DNA of 64,000 nucleotides from DASUVM01 sp963704675 (GCA_963704675.1 OY969928.1:1200585-1264584), one strand, 5' to 3'; positions 1 to 7,607 are shown, counted from the stretch's first letter. The notes: generated from the sequence alone by a model not told the origin. Translations and numbers: made by a program.

Positions 1-234
1 GCACTTGCAGCAGTCGCTGGACTGGTTATTACCAGTCAAGTCGGTGCTGTTGGGCTACGTAACGTGCTTGAGGCTCGTTATGGCAAGCAAGCGTGGTATC
101 GCATCAAACCGCTACTAAAGCCGCCAGACGCATACCGCTTTACATCGTTTGTACATATTGACGAGGCGTTGCAGATGTTCACGCCAACACGTATGTCTGA
201 CTTTCTCTCAAACATTGAAAATACTGGTAAGTAA
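1..234 (+). CDS. Rep protein of outer element, C-terminal part (partial, enters from left edge)
   Basis: An open frame enters from the left edge and stops at 232-234, giving 77 residues. It aligns by eye with the C-terminal end of the Rep protein at 9024-10118: LAAVAGLVITSQVGAVGLR against LAEVAVLLIANQAGEPALR, and YGKQAWYRIKP against FGKHAWARYKP. Like that gene it is followed within about 30 nt by a serine recombinase gene with an AAGGAG ribosome site. It is therefore read as the end of a rolling-circle-type replication protein of a second, related element whose left part lies outside the window. Confidence 0.75.
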   Translation, partial: ALAAVAGLVITSQVGAVGLRNVLEARYGKQAWYRIKPLLKPPDAYRFTSFVHIDEALQMFTPTRMSDFLSNIENTGK

Positions 235-261
235 TGTTAAGTTATAAAGGAGTAAACAATT

Positions 262-1860
262 ATGGAAACTAAGCTAATTTTAATCGCACGAGTATCAGAT
301 GTTGAGCAGCGTAAAGCGTTGCCAGCTCAGAAGTTGCGGCTTGAACGGTATGCCGAACAAAAGCAACTACACTCTGAGTATCACGAGTTTGACGAGAGTG
401 CTCATAAGGACGTAAGACAGAAGTTCAGTAAACTCGTTGAACACATCCACAAGCAAACTGGCTTGTGCTACGTAGTGTTTGACAAGATAGACCGCCTAAC
501 CCGTGATAGTAGCCAAGAAGAAGTAAAAGCATTACAGCAGCTGGTCAAGCAAGGCGAAATTGAATTGCACTTTCCAAATGATAGTTTGTACATTGATAAA
601 AACTCATCAGCTGCTGATTGGTTTCGGCTCGGTATCGGAATGGCGTTGGCAAAATACTACTCAGATAGTATTCGGGATAACGTCAAACGCCGCTTTGAAC
701 AGATGTTGAGCGAGGGCATCTGGGTACATCGTGCTCCTATCGGTTATCTGAACGTGCTGAAAGGCGGTACGCCACAGAAACCGCTCAAAGACATTGAAGT
801 TGATGATGTAAAGGCACACTACATTGTAAAAGCGTATGAACTGCGAGCAAGAGGAATGTCATACGCTGTCATTGCAAAAGAACTTCGTGAGATGGGTTTT
901 CGTAGCAATATCGCTGGCAGTAAAGCACCGAGTAAGCAGTTCCTTGAACGCATCTTGAGCAACCCATTTTACTATGGCGTTATGGTACACGCTGGCAGAG
1001 AGTACCCACACAAGTACAAGCCGCTCATTAGCCGTGCCTTGTTCAACCAAGTGCAGCGTGTTCGTGATGAGCGTAAACACGAAAAGACTAAGTACGATAG
1101 CAAAGACTTTACACTCAAAAAGATAGTGAAGTGCGGCAAATGCGGACGTGCAGTATCGCCATTCAAGGCTCGCAACACAGTGTATTTGCGATGTGCTAAT
1201 GCCAAGTGCGATAATCCTAATACAGCCGTAAGTCTCGTTATTGATGAAGTAGCGGCAGATATAGGATTTATAGACGTGCCAGAAAAATGGCTAGACAAGG
1301 TTATCGCCGAGTTGCGTAATCGGCACGATGACCAACAAACATACTTCACGCAAAACATTGAGCAGACCCGTGCCGAGTACGACAAGCTCAAAGAAAAAAT
1401 GCGTAAGGTTTACTATGACTTGCTTGAGGGTCGTATTACACAGACATTCCACGACGATATTGCAACTGAGCTAGAAAAGAAACAGCAGGAACTGAATGAC
1501 CGCCTAAAGTTGCTAACAAATGATAACAAGCAGTTCCAAGTAACCGCCTCTTACCTGTTAGACTTGGCTCAACGGGCTGACCAGCTGTTCAAAGAGAGCG
1601 ATGAGGGGCTACGACAGAAGTTATTGGAATACGTACTTTCAAACATTGAATTAAAGGACAAAAAGCTGTCTTATATACTAAACGACCCCTTTAGAACCAT
1701 CGTTGAGGCAAAGAAAAAGAGCCTTTCGGCTCATAATTCAAATATTTGGTGCCGTGCAGTTGACGTAATTCAAACATCTGCAATAGCGTTACAAGACGAT
1801 TATAACTTAAAAGAGTTAGTCAGTGAACTCGAACTGTCGGGCGATTTAATTACTGCTTGA
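262..1860 (+). CDS. Large serine recombinase (integrase) of outer element
   Basis: A 532-residue large serine recombinase. The N-terminal resolvase domain has the catalytic serine in ARVSD (S12) and the arginine-rich stretch FDKIDRLTRDS. A recombinase domain follows (PIGYLN, about 155-260), then a Cys4 zinc ribbon starting near residue 291 (CGKCG...CANAKC) and a long coiled coil. Start ATG with AAGGAG 9 nt upstream. It is a clear paralogue of the recombinase at 10160-11782, but the two proteins diverge abruptly after the shared residues IWC, which are encoded by the attachment core. The last 35 codons therefore probably belong to the element inserted next to it and not to the original gene. 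Confidence 0.92.
   Translation: METKLILIARVSDVEQRKALPAQKLRLERYAEQKQLHSEYHEFDESAHKDVRQKFSKLVEHIHKQTGLCYVVFDKIDRLTRDSSQEEVKALQQLVKQGEIELHFPNDSLYIDKNSSAADWFRLGIGMALAKYYSDSIRDNVKRRFEQMLSEGIWVHRAPIGYLNVLKGGTPQKPLKDIEVDDVKAHYIVKAYELRARGMSYAVIAKELREMGFRSNIAGSKAPSKQFLERILSNPFYYGVMVHAGREYPHKYKPLISRALFNQVQRVRDERKHEKTKYDSKDFTLKKIVKCGKCGRAVSPFKARNTVYLRCANAKCDNPNTAVSLVIDEVAADIGFIDVPEKWLDKVIAELRNRHDDQQTYFTQNIEQTRAEYDKLKEKMRKVYYDLLEGRITQTFHDDIATELEKKQQELNDRLKLLTNDNKQFQVTASYLLDLAQRADQLFKESDEGLRQKLLEYVLSNIELKDKKLSYILNDPFRTIVEAKKKSLSAHNSNIWCRAVDVIQTSAIALQDDYNLKELVSELELSGDLITA
1744..1752. other. Probable attachment core, left end of inner element
   Basis: The 9-bp string ATTTGGTGC inside the outer recombinase gene is identical to the string at 11645-11653, where it forms the 3' end (ACCA) of tRNA-Gly. 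Both lie at the same codon position (Ile-Trp-Cys) of paralogous recombinase genes, and the sequences stop matching immediately to the right. This is the expected picture for attL and attR of the 9.9-kb element between them. The left limit of the core is hidden by gene homology. Confidence 0.6.
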
Positions 1861-2005
1861 CGATTTATGATGATTTTCAGAAAGGCCGGGGGGAGCGCCC
1901 CAACCCTGCCAGCGCTTTATAGCAATATGCGCGGTGTATTTTGGGTAGTTACCGTATAGCGGCACGGGCTGCTCATTTTTTCTTAGCAAAAATCCGCCAA
2001 AATGC
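1861..2005. other. Intergenic left end of inner element
   Basis: This AT/GC-mixed stretch after the outer recombinase has no convincing reading frame. A short GC hairpin (GGGG-AGCG-CCCC, near 1890-1902) is the only structure seen. It should be the left terminus of the inner element and could hold integrase or origin sites that I cannot recognise. Confidence 0.3.
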
Positions 2006-2032
2006 TTGACACAAAAAGCTACAAGGTATAAT
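2006..2032 (+). promoter_or_regulatory. Promoter of the higBA operon
   Basis: TTGACA at 2006-2011 and TATAAT at 2027-2032, both perfect consensus hexamers but with a short 15-nt spacer. The predicted transcript begins about 35 nt before higB. No clear palindromic operator was seen over it. Confidence 0.6.
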
Positions 2033-2074
2033 GTACCCTACATGGGAGCATTAAAATAGGTACAAAGCAAAAAC

Positions 2075-2362
2075 ATGCAGATTGTAAACAAGAAGGTACT
2101 GAATGATTTTAGCGCATCCCGCCCAGACGCGGAAGAGCAGATTAAAGCTTGGCGCAAGGAAGCAAGGAAGGCCGAGTGGAAGACTCCAAACGAGCTTAAG
2201 CAGAAATATGGTAGCGCAAGCATAATGAAGGGCGGAAACGTAGCTTTCAATATCTGCGGTAACAAGTACCGGCTCTGGGTAAAAATAAGTTTCAATAGTG
2301 GCGTAATCTTTGTGAAGAAAATTGGCACTCACAAAGAGTACGACAAGTGGGACATCAAGTAA
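2075..2362 (+). CDS. higB: HigB-family type II toxin (mRNA interferase)
   Basis: A 95-residue protein of the HigB family (RelE-like fold). The diagnostic pattern is present: RPDAEEQIKAW near the N-terminus, YGSASIMKGGNVAFNI in the middle, NKYRLWVKI, and the C-terminal IGTHKEYDKWDI, where His and Asp contribute to ribosome-dependent mRNA cleavage in characterised members. It is first in an operon 10 nt upstream of the HigA-type antitoxin, the toxin-first order usual for higBA. Length is typical. Function is inferred from family resemblance. Confidence 0.88.
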   Translation: MQIVNKKVLNDFSASRPDAEEQIKAWRKEARKAEWKTPNELKQKYGSASIMKGGNVAFNICGNKYRLWVKISFNSGVIFVKKIGTHKEYDKWDIK

Positions 2363-2372
2363 GGGCAAAACT

Positions 2373-3590
2373 ATGGACATCAAACCAATCCGCAACGACA
2401 AAGACTACGAAGAGGCACTCCTCTTAATTGAGGCTTTGGTCGAAAAAGACCCTGAACCAAATACTGAAGATGGCGACAAACTCAGCATCCTTTCTACGCT
2501 CGTAGAAAACTACGAAGCTAATTTATACCCAGACACACCCCCCAACCCGGTAGACGCTATCATATTCCGCATGGAACAAGCCGACCTAAAACCGGCAGAC
2601 CTCATTCGATATCTTGGCAGTCGCAGCAAAGTATCCGAAGTCCTGTCCGGCAAACGTCAGCTTAGCCTAGAAATGATACGAGCACTAGAGGCGGGTCTAG
2701 GCATACCGGCCGAATCCCTTATACGAAAGTCCGAAGCTAGTGACGGGCAGTTTAACGCATGGAGTGACCCGCTCATCAAAGAAATGTCGAAGCGTGGCTA
2801 TTTTGGCATGCAACTGTTCAACGGCAGCAACAAAGGGACTCTGCTCTCTACGTTCTTTGGTGGTCGTAATCCCGCTGAGCAACAACTAGCATGGCGAAAA
2901 ACTCACTCCCGAATCTCTGTGCGTACAGATAACTTTGCAGCGCTTGCATGGGCTGAGTTCATAGCTCAAAAAGGCAGCAAAGTGACTACTCCTAAAGAAT
3001 ACGAGGACGGCACTGTCACAGTAGAGTTCATGCAAGAAATCGTAAGACTTAGCACGAAAGATAACGCACCACTTTTGGCGCAAGAGTTCCTTAGACAACA
3101 CGGTATCGTACTGGTCGTTGCCGAACATCTGCCGAAGACTCGCGCAGATGCTGTAACCATACTAACGAACAAGAAAAAGCCAATTATAGGTTTGTCCTTA
3201 CGTTATGACCGCATAGATAACTTTTGGTTCACGCTGCTACACGAACTGGCACACATAAACCTTCACATACATCAAGAAGGTCGCTCCGTAATCATCGACG
3301 AACTCGACGAAGGACTTGGTGTTGATATTAGTCAGGATGAGCGTGACGCTGACGCACTTGCTCAAGATGCAGTAGTACCGGCAAGCAAGTGGGAGATTAG
3401 CCCAGCGAAGATAATTCCGTCCCCTATGGCAGCCCAAAGCCTAGCTAACGAGATGGGTGTACATGTTGCAGTCATAGCCGGATTTATGCAGTACAAGCAT
3501 CAGAGCTACATCTACCTAAGAAAAATGGTTCACGGTGAAGATACGAAAGTGCGCCACATGTTCGAGAACCAGCTGAAGGAGAGCGAGTAA
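2373..3590 (+). CDS. higA: HigA-type antitoxin fused to ImmA/IrrE metallopeptidase
   Basis: A 405-residue protein. The first 45 residues resemble the HigA leader, then a Cro/C1-type helix-turn-helix (about 55-105, LKPADLIRYLGSRSKVSEVLSGKRQLS) and a C-terminal ImmA/IrrE zinc-peptidase domain with HELAH at residues 290-294 and a downstream acidic DERDADALAQD stretch. Ordinary HigA proteins end after the HTH at about 100-140 residues, so this is an antitoxin-peptidase fusion. ImmA-type peptidases cleave DNA-bound repressors after damage or phage signals, which suggests the fusion could release its own toxin or promoter in response to a trigger (inference). The ATG at 2373 lies 10 nt after higB; an upstream start inside higB is not needed. 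Confidence 0.85.
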   Translation: MDIKPIRNDKDYEEALLLIEALVEKDPEPNTEDGDKLSILSTLVENYEANLYPDTPPNPVDAIIFRMEQADLKPADLIRYLGSRSKVSEVLSGKRQLSLEMIRALEAGLGIPAESLIRKSEASDGQFNAWSDPLIKEMSKRGYFGMQLFNGSNKGTLLSTFFGGRNPAEQQLAWRKTHSRISVRTDNFAALAWAEFIAQKGSKVTTPKEYEDGTVTVEFMQEIVRLSTKDNAPLLAQEFLRQHGIVLVVAEHLPKTRADAVTILTNKKKPIIGLSLRYDRIDNFWFTLLHELAHINLHIHQEGRSVIIDELDEGLGVDISQDERDADALAQDAVVPASKWEISPAKIIPSPMAAQSLANEMGVHVAVIAGFMQYKHQSYIYLRKMVHGEDTKVRHMFENQLKESE

Positions 3591-3703
3591 TGACAGTAAT
3601 CAGCGACTACGTTCCGGTTCTCAGGTTAAAACAGGCCGAGTGTGATGCGTTATCAGGTATTGAGCCCACCCTGCGCAACCACATCACACCACTCATCGAG
3701 TAA
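3590..3703 (+). pseudogene. Beta-family protein, N-terminal piece (frame broken)
   Basis: A 37-codon frame starting at an ATG that overlaps the higA stop (TAATG). Its sequence, with YVPVLRLKQAE...LRNHITPLIE, is the normal N-terminus of beta-family (T4 beta-like, PF14350) proteins. It ends in TAA TAA, and the remainder of the protein continues in another frame from 3706. Either a small indel has split the gene or the two parts are made by coupled translation or frameshifting at GAGTAATAATG. Confidence 0.65.
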
Positions 3704-3705
3704 TA

Positions 3706-4713
3706 ATGCCCAATCCTAAGCGTGACAAAGACGACTTTAAAACAGTGCTCGCCGACTCGAAGACTATGCTACTGAGCAAGTTGCCGAAATTGGCGGCTGC
3801 TATAAACAAGTGCTGTCCCGAAGGGTCGGCGTTCGTCGATGTACACTTAATTGACGGCGAATTACGAGCCAGAACCCTCAAGACTATCCTAGACACAGTG
3901 GACGGTAAGAACTTGACCCTTATACCGGTCACGCACATCATTCCTGTAGTTAGTACAGATGCGGACAGTGAAACCCGAAGCGTTGCTCTCAAATATGGTG
4001 TCGAGAGCAAGAATGGGCTATGTATACGGATAGACAGATACAATCTTGACGACGCTAACCTTAGTGATGTTATTACTAACTTTGTTGACAGCAATAAGCT
4101 AACCATTAGCGGCACCGATTTGTTAATTGACCTAGGTGTCATAGGAGCCGGAGACAAAGCGGATATAATAGCCGCCTCTCTGGTAAAGCTACCACGCCTA
4201 AATGAGTGGCGGTCGTTTATCGTTACGGGTGGAGCGTTCCCTAAAGACCTATCGGAGATGGAAAAGCACTCCCAAAAACAGATAACTAGATATGATTGGC
4301 AGCTATGGAGTAATCTGAATGCCCAGCCTGCGCTTACAAGGAAGCCAATTTACTCTGATTATACAATCCAACATCCTATACATCTTGGCCAGATTGACGG
4401 CGTAATTAACACTAGCGCAAGCCTGCGCTATACAGACGATGAACAGTGGGAGATTACGCGCGGAGAAGGTCTGAGAAACGAAAAGGGTGCAGGCTACAAG
4501 CAATACCCTGCAATAGCCAAACTAGTTAAACAGCAGCCGTACTTTAAGGGCCCTACATATAGTTCTGGCGACCACTACATCGACGATATGGCAAAGGATG
4601 GGAACGATAAAACCGGCAATCCTATGACATGGCTAAAGGCTGGCATCAACCACCACCTTACGCTTGTTGTAAAGGCGCTTGCCAGTCGTACCTCTGGAAA
4701 AGAATCTGCTTAA
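3706..4713 (+). CDS. Beta-family protein, main part
   Basis: A 335-residue protein that supplies everything of a beta-family protein except its N-terminal 37 residues, which are encoded directly upstream in a different frame. Beta-family proteins are about 350 residues, of unknown biochemical activity, and occur near ImmA/IrrE peptidases and phage or defence genes. The ATG at 3706 is two nt after the upstream stop, so termination-reinitiation could give two separate chains. It is third in the higB-higA block and overlaps the convergent sce7726-type gene by 56 bp at its 3' end. Family assignment is by recognition of the N-terminal piece and overall length. Confidence 0.65.
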   Translation: MPNPKRDKDDFKTVLADSKTMLLSKLPKLAAAINKCCPEGSAFVDVHLIDGELRARTLKTILDTVDGKNLTLIPVTHIIPVVSTDADSETRSVALKYGVESKNGLCIRIDRYNLDDANLSDVITNFVDSNKLTISGTDLLIDLGVIGAGDKADIIAASLVKLPRLNEWRSFIVTGGAFPKDLSEMEKHSQKQITRYDWQLWSNLNAQPALTRKPIYSDYTIQHPIHLGQIDGVINTSASLRYTDDEQWEITRGEGLRNEKGAGYKQYPAIAKLVKQQPYFKGPTYSSGDHYIDDMAKDGNDKTGNPMTWLKAGINHHLTLVVKALASRTSGKESA

Positions 4714-5263
4714 CCCTTCCAGCTAGGTCATCTATAGCCAAGCTGTCAGCTAGCTTTTCATAGATTACGCTGCGAGGCTTTGACCTAAAGCCATAAGCCT
4801 CATCTATATCTTCAAGAATTGACAGCGCCTCGCCCCGCCATAGTAGTCGCGCAATTGATTGGCCGTCCCGTTCATGATTAATGGCCGCCTTGCGTATCTC
4901 GTTAAACACCACACCATCATCTAGCTGTTTTGCCACAGTAACGCCCCACCAGTCTGGTACAAGATTAAGTGCATCGTAAACGTGAGAAAACCCAACTACT
5001 AAAGTTACCTGGTCAAACACCGCATTGTAGGCCTTTATCTGGCCGGGAAGTCGTAATAAGGTGTCTCTGTCGCTCTTAATCTCATAACAATGCAATATCC
5101 CGTTTACGGCAGCTATATCGGCACGAGCCGAGCCGTGATTAACACCCAGCTCTTCAATAATTAATGCGGGGTCAGTTTTGTGGTCGTCTTGAATCTTAAT
5201 CCGGAGAGCCTCGCGGATTATCAAGTCGTTGGTATCGAAAAAGTTTTTGTTTTTTGTTTGCAT
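4658..5263 (-). CDS. sce7726-family protein, putative PD-(D/E)xK nuclease
   Basis: A 201-residue protein matching the sce7726 family pattern: IIEELGVNHGSARADIAAVN, then YEIKSDRDTLLRLPGQI, then VTLVVGFSH and WWGV. The D-x(n)-ExK arrangement (RADIAAVN...YEIKS) is that of PD-(D/E)xK nucleases, so a DNA or RNA cleaving role is plausible but not shown. It runs against the beta-family gene and overlaps its end, so the two form a convergent pair. A GTG 36 nt upstream would add 12 residues; neither start has a good ribosome site, and I prefer the ATG because the family starts just before the DLIIREAL helix. Confidence 0.8.
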   Translation of the reverse strand: MQTKNKNFFDTNDLIIREALRIKIQDDHKTDPALIIEELGVNHGSARADIAAVNGILHCYEIKSDRDTLLRLPGQIKAYNAVFDQVTLVVGFSHVYDALNLVPDWWGVTVAKQLDDGVVFNEIRKAAINHERDGQSIARLLWRGEALSILEDIDEAYGFRSKPRSVIYEKLADSLAIDDLAGRVKQILFQRYDWQAPLQQA

Positions 5264-5340
5264 GAAGCAGTTTGGATAAATAATATTATTACCCCTCACA
5301 ACACTATCTTAGCACAACAATACTCTCAAGCTTATTCGTA

Positions 5341-5532
5341 TTAATCCGACGGGCATACGTAGTAAGCATCCCGCCCCTCATAGTCCACAATGAACTCGCA
5401 CGTCGCCTTGTAGTTGTCTAACGCCTCTTGTCTTTGTTGGCTTATGTAGCTACTACTAAGCATTGCGCTGGCGAATAACACAGCCATAAGTAGCCCGAGC
5501 CGTGCAGCGTTGTTGGTAAATATATGTCGCAT
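5341..5532 (-). CDS. Small membrane protein with C-terminal Cys pair
   Basis: A 63-residue protein with one membrane segment (about residues 10-30, LGLLMAVLFASAML) and a short polar C-terminus containing two cysteines 15 residues apart (C...DAYYVC). It starts 8 nt after the stop of the larger membrane protein upstream and must be co-transcribed with it. That protein ends in a similar Cys-x15-Cys tail (GDWFYDGYMC), so the two may be partial paralogues. Function unknown. Confidence 0.6.
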   Translation of the reverse strand: MRHIFTNNAARLGLLMAVLFASAMLSSSYISQQRQEALDNYKATCEFIVDYEGRDAYYVCPSD

Positions 5533-5540
5533 GTCGTTAC

Positions 5541-6239
5541 TTATCGGCACATATAGCCGTCGTAGAACCAGTCGCCACTTGACTGTGTTGCTAGGCATTG
5601 TTTGCGGGCGGCATCACGGATTGCCTCAGCTTCTTCGCGGGATGCGCTCTCAATAGCTTTTAGCTCTTGCTCTTTCAGCTCTTTTTGTTGGGTAAGCTCT
5701 CTGTTTTTCTGGTCGATCTGTTGTTGGTTGATGTAGACCCAGCTACCTATGCCCGCTACTAGTAGAAAAGCGATTGATATAACAATAGCGACCGGTAACG
5801 CTACAGAGCGGCGGCCTTTGCTATCTTTCTTTGGCGGTGCGGACGCGGTAGGCTTGCCGTTATTGGTGGCATCGTACCAGTCACGGTATATACCGTACTT
5901 GAATAGCGCCAGTATAGAGAATATTGCCTGTAGGCTAATCAGACCGCCTATAATGGTGTTGATTGTCAGTAAAGCCAGCAATGACTTATTGCCCTTGAGT
6001 CGATTGAGCCGGTAGCCTGACCAAAATAGGTATGTTGCCCACGGTGCATAAATAACGAGCTGGTTAAGTCCTGCATCGCTCATAAATATCGTAAAGATAT
6101 ACCAGAGGAGGATGAAGCCGCCGCCGAGTGTTGCCCAGAAGCCCGCGCGCTGAATGGATTGCATCGCCTTTATAACGTCTGTGTCTTTGGTGAGTGCGTG
6201 CGGTAAGTCTTTGGCGCTTACCTTTTTGTTGGCCGCCAT
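5541..6239 (-). CDS. Multipass membrane protein with coiled coil and Cys tail
   Basis: A 232-residue protein starting at an ATG with AAAAGGAG 8 nt upstream. It has three or four membrane segments (about 35-60, 62-75, 80-105 and 135-158), then an amphipathic, Gln/Glu/Lys-rich coiled coil (about 160-205) and a C-terminal tail with two cysteines around GDWFYDGYM. I do not recognise the family. It is cargo of the inner element, expressed from a promoter about 200 nt upstream through a structured leader. Confidence 0.65.
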   Translation of the reverse strand: MAANKKVSAKDLPHALTKDTDVIKAMQSIQRAGFWATLGGGFILLWYIFTIFMSDAGLNQLVIYAPWATYLFWSGYRLNRLKGNKSLLALLTINTIIGGLISLQAIFSILALFKYGIYRDWYDATNNGKPTASAPPKKDSKGRRSVALPVAIVISIAFLLVAGIGSWVYINQQQIDQKNRELTQQKELKEQELKAIESASREEAEAIRDAARKQCLATQSSGDWFYDGYMCR

Positions 6240-6439
6240 ACTGAAACTCCTTTTACGGTTAGTTTCGACGGCATCAAAAAGTCCGCCGTCGAGCGATGAC
6301 CTTTCGGCCACCCACAAACCTTTCGGAATGCGACCGCTGAAAACAGAGCCCAACGACGGACTTATTGTTTTCAGCGGATTTGTGCAATCATACCTTCCTG
6401 CAAGCAGGTGGCTCTAGACTGCCGTCGTAAAACGACTTG
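6240..6439 (-). promoter_or_regulatory. Structured 5' leader of the membrane-protein operon
   Basis: About 200 nt of untranslated leader. A perfect 12-bp inverted repeat (CCGCTGAAAACA at 6334-6345 with TGTTTTCAGCGG at 6366-6377) forms a hairpin. Its 20-nt loop contains a CGACGGAC stretch that is complementary to a GTCCG-CCGTCG stretch near 6281-6293, closer to the start codon, so an alternative pairing exists. This could be an attenuator or RNA-based control element; no known riboswitch was recognised. Confidence 0.4.
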
Positions 6440-6444
6440 TGGTA

Positions 6445-6473
6445 ATTATAACACTCTGGTAGACCTTTGTAAA
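6445..6473 (-). promoter_or_regulatory. Promoter for the membrane-protein operon
   Basis: On the minus strand, TTTACA (6468-6473) and TATAAT (6445-6450) are separated by exactly 17 nt. Its -35 box overlaps the -35 box of the divergent promoter for the gene at 6514. Confidence 0.6.
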
Positions 6474-6496
6474 TCTGGCTAATTATGGTGTACAAT
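6467..6496 (+). promoter_or_regulatory. Divergent promoter for the gene at 6514
   Basis: TTGTAA (6467-6472) and TACAAT (6491-6496) with an 18-nt spacer. The back-to-back arrangement with shared -35 bases suggests that the two transcription units compete for polymerase or share a regulator. Confidence 0.5.
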
Positions 6497-6513
6497 ATTT
6501 GTAGGTAATCAAA

Positions 6514-6891
6514 ATGAAAACACAAACACGCCGAGCCAATCAGCACATAACCGACCCGCGCCAAGCGGCTTTTAAGACTGCCTATTACGACCCAGAAAGC
6601 CGGACTTACAGCAACGCCCTCCAGTCAGCACTAGCGGTCGGATATAGCGAGTCAACCGCAAAAGATTTGCTGCACAACCGGCCTGCGTGGTTATCGGAAA
6701 AATGGGGAGAAAGTCGTATCTTTGAGCCCGATGACCTACTCCGTAAGCTGTCAGACATCATAGAAGACCGGGATGTAAGCACACGCGATAAATTAACGGC
6801 AATTCAGCTGATGATGAAAAATCAGGGTATGCTCAAAGACCGCATTGAGCTGAATGCGCGAAACCTGAATATACAGAGCGTACTTGATTAG
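6514..6891 (+). CDS. Small DNA-binding protein, possibly terminase small subunit-like
   Basis: A 125-residue basic protein with a helical pattern (YSNALQSALAVGYSESTAKDLLHNRPAW, about residues 30-60) resembling the helix-turn-helix of phage terminase small subunits and related DNA-binding proteins, followed by a helical C-terminus (LLRKLSDIIEDRDVSTRDKLTAIQLM). No large terminase is present, so a packaging role is unlikely; regulation or replication of the element is another possibility. The assignment is tentative. Confidence 0.55.
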   Translation: MKTQTRRANQHITDPRQAAFKTAYYDPESRTYSNALQSALAVGYSESTAKDLLHNRPAWLSEKWGESRIFEPDDLLRKLSDIIEDRDVSTRDKLTAIQLMMKNQGMLKDRIELNARNLNIQSVLD

Positions 6892-6924
6892 TATGCTCCC
6901 CATGCCATATCTGCTGCTGTTTTC

Positions 6925-7389
6925 TCATGATGGCTCCTCTGTGTATTCTGAAAAGTTAGCGCCCCGCATAACATCATTGATAACATGCTTCACGAGCGGC
7001 AACATTTCATCTGGCAGCTCATCTACAGAAAACCACGAAAGGTCATCGCATTTTTCTGGCTCGGCGTTTGTAATATCGCCCTGCCATTTCCTAGCTTCAA
7101 AAAATAAGTCAATGCGCTCTTGCCCTACTTGGTTTCTTGTTAGGCGGTGGCATGTATGAACTAGTTTCAGGTCTTTCGCGTCAACCGTAATACCAGCCTC
7201 TTCTTTGGCCTCACGTACAATTCCGCTAGTTGCAAGTTCGTCACCGTCTAGGTGGCCAGCAATAACGCTATACTTGCCATCCTGATAGCCAGTGTTTGCT
7301 CGTCTAAGTAACAAGACCCTGCTGTCTTGACGCAACAGAAGATATACAGCCGGGATTAGCTTAAAACGTTCACTTGCAGGTTCACTCAT
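6925..7389 (-). CDS. Nudix hydrolase
   Basis: A 154-residue Nudix hydrolase. The Nudix box is complete: GHLDGDELATSGIVREAKEEAGI fits G-x5-E-x7-REUxEExGU around residues 44-66. Such enzymes hydrolyse nucleoside diphosphates linked to another moiety; the substrate cannot be told. The start ATG overlaps the stop of the upstream HTH gene by four bases (ATGA), so the two are translationally coupled. An upstream extension in this frame overlaps the HTH gene and was not used. Cargo of the inner element. Confidence 0.85.
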   Translation of the reverse strand: MSEPASERFKLIPAVYLLLRQDSRVLLLRRANTGYQDGKYSVIAGHLDGDELATSGIVREAKEEAGITVDAKDLKLVHTCHRLTRNQVGQERIDLFFEARKWQGDITNAEPEKCDDLSWFSVDELPDEMLPLVKHVINDVMRGANFSEYTEEPS

Positions 7390-7574
7390 TTGCTTTTCTC
7401 CATTATTTTCATTACGTCTTCGCGATGATAGCGCCGGTCGTGCCGCACGCCAATACGCACGGCTTTCAGCACACCTTTTTCGTCCCATTGTCGCAAGGTA
7501 TTCGGATGAACATTTAGCAATTCACTTGTTTGTTTGAGCGTGAGTAGTTGGGGCATCTTACTCTTTCGTGGCAT
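7386..7574 (-). CDS. Small MerR/excisionase-type HTH protein
   Basis: A 62-residue protein that is essentially one winged helix: LLTLKQTSELLNVHPNTLRQWDEKGVLKAVRIG...RRYHREDVMKIM, the pattern of MerR-like and excisionase-like DNA-binding domains (DUF/HTH_17 type). It is coupled to the downstream Nudix gene by an ATGA overlap. As a solitary HTH on an integrative element it could be a recombination directionality factor or a transcription regulator of the divergent gene at 7608. An alternative ATG lies 15 nt upstream. Confidence 0.7.
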   Translation of the reverse strand: MPRKSKMPQLLTLKQTSELLNVHPNTLRQWDEKGVLKAVRIGVRHDRRYHREDVMKIMEKSK

Positions 7575-7607
7575 ACTATTACTATACATTAGTTGATAGA
7601 AGATGTG

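Noticed and set aside
1741..1800. A tRNA 3' half at the left attachment site
   Set aside because: A T-arm-like stem can be drawn on the minus strand (GATGT-TTGAATT-ACGTC), but the distance to ACCA is four bases too long and no anticodon arm follows. Only the 9-bp core is shared with the real tRNA-Gly.
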